From NCBI RefSeq assembly GCF_024199925.1, contig NZ_JANADR010000001.1, positions 6,637,501 to 6,701,500 on the forward strand: a DNA stretch of 64,000 bases, written 5' to 3'. This document shows positions 60,206-64,000 of this stretch, one piece after another. Source of the stretch: Bradyrhizobium sp. CCGUVB1N3. GTDB lineage: Bacteria > Pseudomonadota > Alphaproteobacteria > Rhizobiales > Xanthobacteraceae. A model generated the notes under the pieces. It searched no databases, was not told where the DNA came from, and saw nothing but the letters and a program-made list of their open reading frames with translations. The translations under genes were made by a program, and so were the position numbers. Position 1 is the first letter of the stretch, and each line of letters begins with the position of its first letter.

Positions 60206-61288
60206 TCAATAGCCCGTCAGCTCGAGATAGCCAACGCCGTCATGGCTGCCGGAGAAGCTGATCGGGCCTTCCCAATAGGAAAAGCCGGTGCCCATCCAGG
60301 CAGCGGGGTTCAGCGGCTTGCAGGTGATCGCCAGCGAACGCGAGGGGATCGCGATCTGCCATTCCACCGGCAGCTTGCGCCCCGCGACCACGGCCCATCC
60401 CTTCGGCATCATCTGGATGTCGGCGGCAAAGATCTGCTGCGTGCGGCCGTCGGGCGAGATCCAGTTGCCGAACGGATCATCCTTGCCGTCCTTCTGCCGC
60501 AGCCGGTACAGCATCAGCTTGTCGCCCGATGAGAGATGCAGCGACAGCCAGTCCCAGCCGGTCTGGTCGGGGCTGAGCGGCTGGCTGCTCCATTCACGGT
60601 CCATCCACGCCTGGCCCGACACGTCGATCGGCTTGTCGTCGATGATGAGGCTGCCGCGCGCGCGAAAAAACGGCTGGCTGTAATAATACGACGCCTGGCC
60701 GCGCTCGGACTTGCGGCTGAAGCCGTCGTCGCCTTGCAGCACCACCGGACGATCGGCCTGAAGCGTCAGCGCATAACTGAAATCGGGGCCCGACGCCTTC
60801 AGCGTCAGCGGCGACAGCATGCGATCATCGGTGCCCTCAACGCTCTTCATCTCCCAGTCGTTGATCCAGGCCGCGAACGGCTTTGCGTCCACGCCTGCCT
60901 GCCCGACGCCGCCGCGGGCGAACATCTCGTTGAAGCGGTGGGTGTCAGCGCGGGTCACCGCGGCATGTCCCATCCAGAGCTGCTGATTGGCCCAGCCCTC
61001 GCGCTGCGGGCCGGCCTCAGCGGCTTGGCGAAACAGCGTCCATTGCAGGCCGCAAGCCGCGCCGCTGGCATCGATCAGATTGGCCGTGAGGTACCACCAC
61101 TCGATGCGGAAGTCCGGATGCGGGCCGTGGTCGGCGGGGAACGAAAACACTTTTCCGGGCGCAACCGGCGCAAAGCCGTCCGCGGTCTCACCGAGGCCCG
61201 CGTAACCTTGCGCCGCCGCGCGGCGCGACAGCGTCAGCGCGGCAAGGCCAGCGGCAAATGCGCGGCGCGATAGTCTGTCAGCGCTCAT
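60206..61288 (-). CDS. AttH/CrtC-like lipocalin-domain protein
   Basis: A 360-residue exported protein. The N-terminus has a twin-arginine start (LSRRAFAAGLAALTLSRRAAA). Residues 40-360 hold a double lipocalin-like fold of the AttH/CrtC type: HPDFRIEWWYLTANL, WMGHAAVTRADTHRF, and SGQAWMDREWSSQPL. Related proteins bind hydrophobic compounds or act as carotenoid hydratases, but no carotenoid genes are here. It is the last gene of an ABC exporter operon and overlaps the permease gene by 11 bp, the order known from attEFGH loci. Confidence 0.85.
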   Translation of the reverse strand: MSADRLSRRAFAAGLAALTLSRRAAAQGYAGLGETADGFAPVAPGKVFSFPADHGPHPDFRIEWWYLTANLIDASGAACGLQWTLFRQAAEAGPQREGWANQQLWMGHAAVTRADTHRFNEMFARGGVGQAGVDAKPFAAWINDWEMKSVEGTDDRMLSPLTLKASGPDFSYALTLQADRPVVLQGDDGFSRKSERGQASYYYSQPFFRARGSLIIDDKPIDVSGQAWMDREWSSQPLSPDQTGWDWLSLHLSSGDKLMLYRLRQKDGKDDPFGNWISPDGRTQQIFAADIQMMPKGWAVVAGRKLPVEWQIAIPSRSLAITCKPLNPAAWMGTGFSYWEGPISFSGSHDGVGYLELTGY

Positions 61289-63740
61289 TGGCGAACACCT
61301 TCACCAAAGTCGCCGGCTGCATCCGCGCGAGCCGCGCCATCGGCAGCAATGCCGCCAGCAGCGAGGCGAGCAGCGCCACCGCCACGAGTTCCACCAATTG
61401 CAGCGGAAATACGTGGAACGGCAAGCGCCAGCCGAACGCCTTCACGTTGACGATCGCGACCAGGCACCAGGCCACGGTGAGTCCCAGCGGCAACGCGAGC
61501 AGCGCCGTGAATAGCGCAACCGCCAGCGTCTTGGTCAGTTCGATCGCCGCAAGGCGGGACCGTGTGAGGCCGATCGCCCAGAGCGGCGCGAGCTGAGGCA
61601 GACGGGAATTCGCGAGCGTCAGCAGGCTGGTCAGCAGCGCGATCCCGGCGACGCCGAGAGTGAAGGCGTTCAGCGCGCCGGTCACCGCAAAGGTGCGGTT
61701 GAAGATGCGGATCGATTCGGCCTTCACCGTTGCCTGGTCGGCGACACTGCGGTCGTCGAGGGCAAATTGCTTCTGCAACGCCGTGATCAGGCCGGGAATC
61801 TTGTCTCGGGAAACGATGAGTCCGATTCGCGTCTGCGGCGTCTGCGGAAAGCGCCGGATCAGCGCCGCAACGTTCACGGCGAGCTGTCCCTTGGGATTGC
61901 CGTAATCGGCATAGATGCCGGCGATGTCGAGCACCCAGCTGCCACCCGGCGCGGGGATCTCGATGACGTCGCCGACGCGCAGGTTCAACCGCCGGCTCAA
62001 TTGCTCGCTGACGAAGGCGGCATTTCCAGGCACGAGCTGCGCCCAGGCGCGCGGCGCGGCTTCCAGAAGCGGCCAGCGCTCGCGATAGAGCGCGTGATCG
62101 GGCAGGCCGAACAGCTCCACCGGCTGTCCTTCGAGTTGCGTCTCCGCGCGCCCGCCGCTCAGGATCGCCTGCACCTCGCCGCGCTCGCGCAGCCAGGTCC
62201 GGATCGCAACCGCCTTCGCATTGTCGGGTGCGCTGATATAGACGTCGGCGGCGAGCCGTCCGTTCAGCCAGCCGACGAATGTGCGGCTGAAGGTTTCCAC
62301 CATGGTGGAGACGCCGACATTGACGGCGAGTGCGAGCAGCAGCGCCATCAGCGCCAGCGAGAGCCCGGAGAGCTGCTGCCGGCTGTCGGCCCAGAACCAC
62401 AGCGCGAGCGGCCCGCGCGCCCGGCGCTGGCCCATCAGGAGGATGACCTCGAGCAGCGCTGGGAGGATCAGCGCCGCGCCCAGCATCAGCGCGGCGAGCA
62501 CGCCAAAACCTGCGATCAGCGAATCGCCATAGCGCAACAGCAGCAGCGCGACCGCGAACACGGCGAGCGCCGCCGCGCCTTGCAGGATCAGCCAGCGCCG
62601 CTGCGCTTGTTGCCAGGCCTGCGGCTGCGCGGTGGCCAGCAGTGGCAGCCGCATCGCCTTGACCAGACTGGTCGCGGCCGCGATCAGCGCGCCGATGATG
62701 CTGATGCCGATGCCGGCGAGCCACCATTCGCCGCGCAGCGTAAGCTGCCCCGGAATCTGCGCGCCATAGAGCCCGCGCAGCGAGGCCGCGACATCCGGCA
62801 GCAGCGCCGCCGCGATGACATAGCCGCAGACGAGCCCGACGAGCCCCGCGGCGAGCGCCAGCACCACCAGCTCGATCACCAGCACGCTGTTGAGCATCCG
62901 CGCCGAGGCGCCGCAGGCCCGCAGCGTGCGCAGCATCGGCAGCCGCTGCTCGAAGGCAAGGCCGACGGCCGAATTGACGATGAAGAGCCCGACGAAGAAC
63001 GACAGCAGGCCAAAGGCGGTGAGGTTGAGATGAAAGCTGTCGGTGAGGCGTTCGAGCTCGGTCTCCGCGCTCGGCTCTATCAGCTGCAAGCGGTCGCCGA
63101 CGACGCTCGCCAGCGGCGCAGGTTTGCCCTTGGCCTTGCCGATCAGGAGCCGCGAGAGCTGGCCCTGCTTGCCAAGCAGCCGCTGCGCGACGCCGATATC
63201 GACCACCAGCACGTCGGGCACGAGCTGCGGCTGCGCATGCAGCGGCGGCAGCTTTGCGCCGCTGCTGATCAGCGGTGCCGCGCCCTCCGTCGCGTCGAGA
63301 TCGGCGAGCGTCTCCGGCGCGACCAGCGTCTGGCCGGGTGGAGCGACGAAGGCGCGCAAGTCCGACGCACCGAGCCGCGGCGCGTTGCCGACCTCGGCCG
63401 GCAGCGTCACCGGCTCGATGCCGAGCAGGCGGAACGAGCGCCCGTTGATCTGGACGCGGCCCTCCACGACGGGCGAGACCGGCCAGCCGGCGCGGCTGAG
63501 CGCGACGAACAGGTCCTGCGAGAACGTCGCGGCATCGGGCGCAACCAGCATCGCCGTGCGCACGCCGCCGAACGTCGCCGCTGCGCGGTCATAGGCGTTG
63601 CGCGCCTGCTGGTTGATCGCCTGCACGCCGCTCCACAGCGCCGTCGCCGCGATCAGGCCGATCAGGAGCGTCGCGAGCTGCATCGGATGCCGCCGCCAAT
63701 GGCTGAGCAGCACGGCCAGGATCCACAGCGCGCGCCTCAT
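61278..63740 (-). CDS. ABC transporter permease, FtsX/MacB-type
   Basis: An 820-residue membrane protein with two FtsX-like permease domains, each with helices around a periplasmic domain (first helix [25 protein letters not shown]; final four-helix part [20 protein letters not shown]...). This large single-polypeptide form is common in type VII-like extraction systems that pull lipids or lipoproteins from the inner membrane. It overlaps the ATPase gene by 4 bp and the AttH-like gene by 11 bp. Confidence 0.9.
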   Translation of the reverse strand: MRRALWILAVLLSHWRRHPMQLATLLIGLIAATALWSGVQAINQQARNAYDRAAATFGGVRTAMLVAPDAATFSQDLFVALSRAGWPVSPVVEGRVQINGRSFRLLGIEPVTLPAEVGNAPRLGASDLRAFVAPPGQTLVAPETLADLDATEGAAPLISSGAKLPPLHAQPQLVPDVLVVDIGVAQRLLGKQGQLSRLLIGKAKGKPAPLASVVGDRLQLIEPSAETELERLTDSFHLNLTAFGLLSFFVGLFIVNSAVGLAFEQRLPMLRTLRACGASARMLNSVLVIELVVLALAAGLVGLVCGYVIAAALLPDVAASLRGLYGAQIPGQLTLRGEWWLAGIGISIIGALIAAATSLVKAMRLPLLATAQPQAWQQAQRRWLILQGAAALAVFAVALLLLRYGDSLIAGFGVLAALMLGAALILPALLEVILLMGQRRARGPLALWFWADSRQQLSGLSLALMALLLALAVNVGVSTMVETFSRTFVGWLNGRLAADVYISAPDNAKAVAIRTWLRERGEVQAILSGGRAETQLEGQPVELFGLPDHALYRERWPLLEAAPRAWAQLVPGNAAFVSEQLSRRLNLRVGDVIEIPAPGGSWVLDIAGIYADYGNPKGQLAVNVAALIRRFPQTPQTRIGLIVSRDKIPGLITALQKQFALDDRSVADQATVKAESIRIFNRTFAVTGALNAFTLGVAGIALLTSLLTLANSRLPQLAPLWAIGLTRSRLAAIELTKTLAVALFTALLALPLGLTVAWCLVAIVNVKAFGWRLPFHVFPLQLVELVAVALLASLLAALLPMARLARMQPATLVKVFANER

Positions 63741-64000
63741 GTGATCCGCCCTGCATGCAGCGTGACGTGGCGGTCGAGCGTGCCGGCCAGATGCAGGCTG
63801 TGCGTCACCATCAGAAAGCCGCAGCCGGTGCGCGCCACGAGATCGCGCGTCAGGGCCAGCACGTCGTCGGCGGTCGCCTCGTCGAGATTGCCGGTCGGCT
63901 CGTCCGCGAGCAGAAGTGACGGCTTGATCGCGAGCGCCCGGCCAATCGCGACCCGCTGCTGCTGGCCGCCCGAGAGTTGCTCGGGGTAACGCCTCAACAG
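63737..64000 (-). CDS. ABC transporter ATP-binding protein, partial
   Basis: The C-terminal 87 or so residues only; the gene continues beyond the right edge. Signature [16 protein letters not shown], Walker [14 protein letters not shown], and H-loop MVTHSLHLA are visible, placing it in the LolD/MacB-like group. It powers the FtsX-type permease encoded immediately downstream. The Walker A region is outside the window. Confidence 0.93.
   Translation of the reverse strand: MLRRYPEQLSGGQQQRVAIGRALAIKPSLLLADEPTGNLDEATADDVLALTRDLVARTGCGFLMVTHSLHLAGTLDRHVTLHAGRIT

Noticed and set aside
61767-63989. 740-codon plus-strand frame opposite the FtsX permease
   Set aside because: Arg/Gln/Asp-rich shadow without hydrophobic or catalytic patterns; the minus strand encodes a clear permease.

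Overview
The window is a GC-rich alphaproteobacterial chromosome segment, most likely from Bradyrhizobium. The grounds are a Lrp-type regulator divergent from an ACC deaminase gene, a Bll0957-type amino acid:[carrier protein] ligase locus, many acyl-CoA enzymes, and families of palindromic repeats typical of that group. I see no rRNA, tRNA, CRISPR array or prophage. About 50 protein genes are supported; two more look broken.

Layout. 0-6.6 kb: TadG-like vWA protein, small secreted protein, a frameshifted secreted-protein remnant, a PilZ-PAS-PAS-GGDEF diguanylate cyclase, a carboxymuconolactone-decarboxylase (CMD) protein, a class C serine hydrolase and a small membrane protein. 6.6-12.7 kb: a PLP cysteine-synthase-like gene and two CMD genes with 4-bp overlaps, divergent from LysR-FAD oxidoreductase-MHS transporter. 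12.7-14.4 kb: acdR/acdS. 14.5-22.6 kb: recQ, polysaccharide deacetylase, metY-like/metA-like pair, esterase, aminotransferase, methyltransferase. 22.9-26.7 kb: amino acid:[carrier protein] ligase, acyl-CoA dehydrogenase-like protein and acyltransferase-like protein, divergent from the carrier protein. 26.9-32.3 kb: mtnP-mtnA, HAD hydrolase, trypsin-like protease, Baeyer-Villiger-type monooxygenase. 32.6-40.9 kb: autotransporter, MCE protein, ADP-forming acyl-CoA synthetase, glycosyltransferase, DUF1614 membrane protein. 40.9-46.4 kb: class GN sortase and its single LPKTA substrate, divergent HTH regulator, glycosyltransferase. 46.4-52.3 kb: frameshifted acyl-CoA ligase, two acyl-CoA dehydrogenases, GST, AraC regulator. 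52.6-58.5 kb: RND efflux pair and an orphan ABC solute-binding protein. 58.6-59.7 kb: IS110-family element. 59.8-64 kb: MAPEG protein and an Att-like ABC exporter operon running off the right end.

The strongest result is the IS110 element. Its 159-nt left end reads as a complete bridge RNA: two loops whose guide segments match, in the published arrangement, the target site it interrupts and its own ends. The target is a palindromic repeat of a family found several times in the window, and an uninterrupted copy with the same target lies 1.4 kb away. The second most interesting locus is the carrier-protein aminoacylation cluster, with a 24-bp near-perfect palindrome in its divergent promoter region. 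All functional statements rest on reading motifs and family knowledge; no database search was run.
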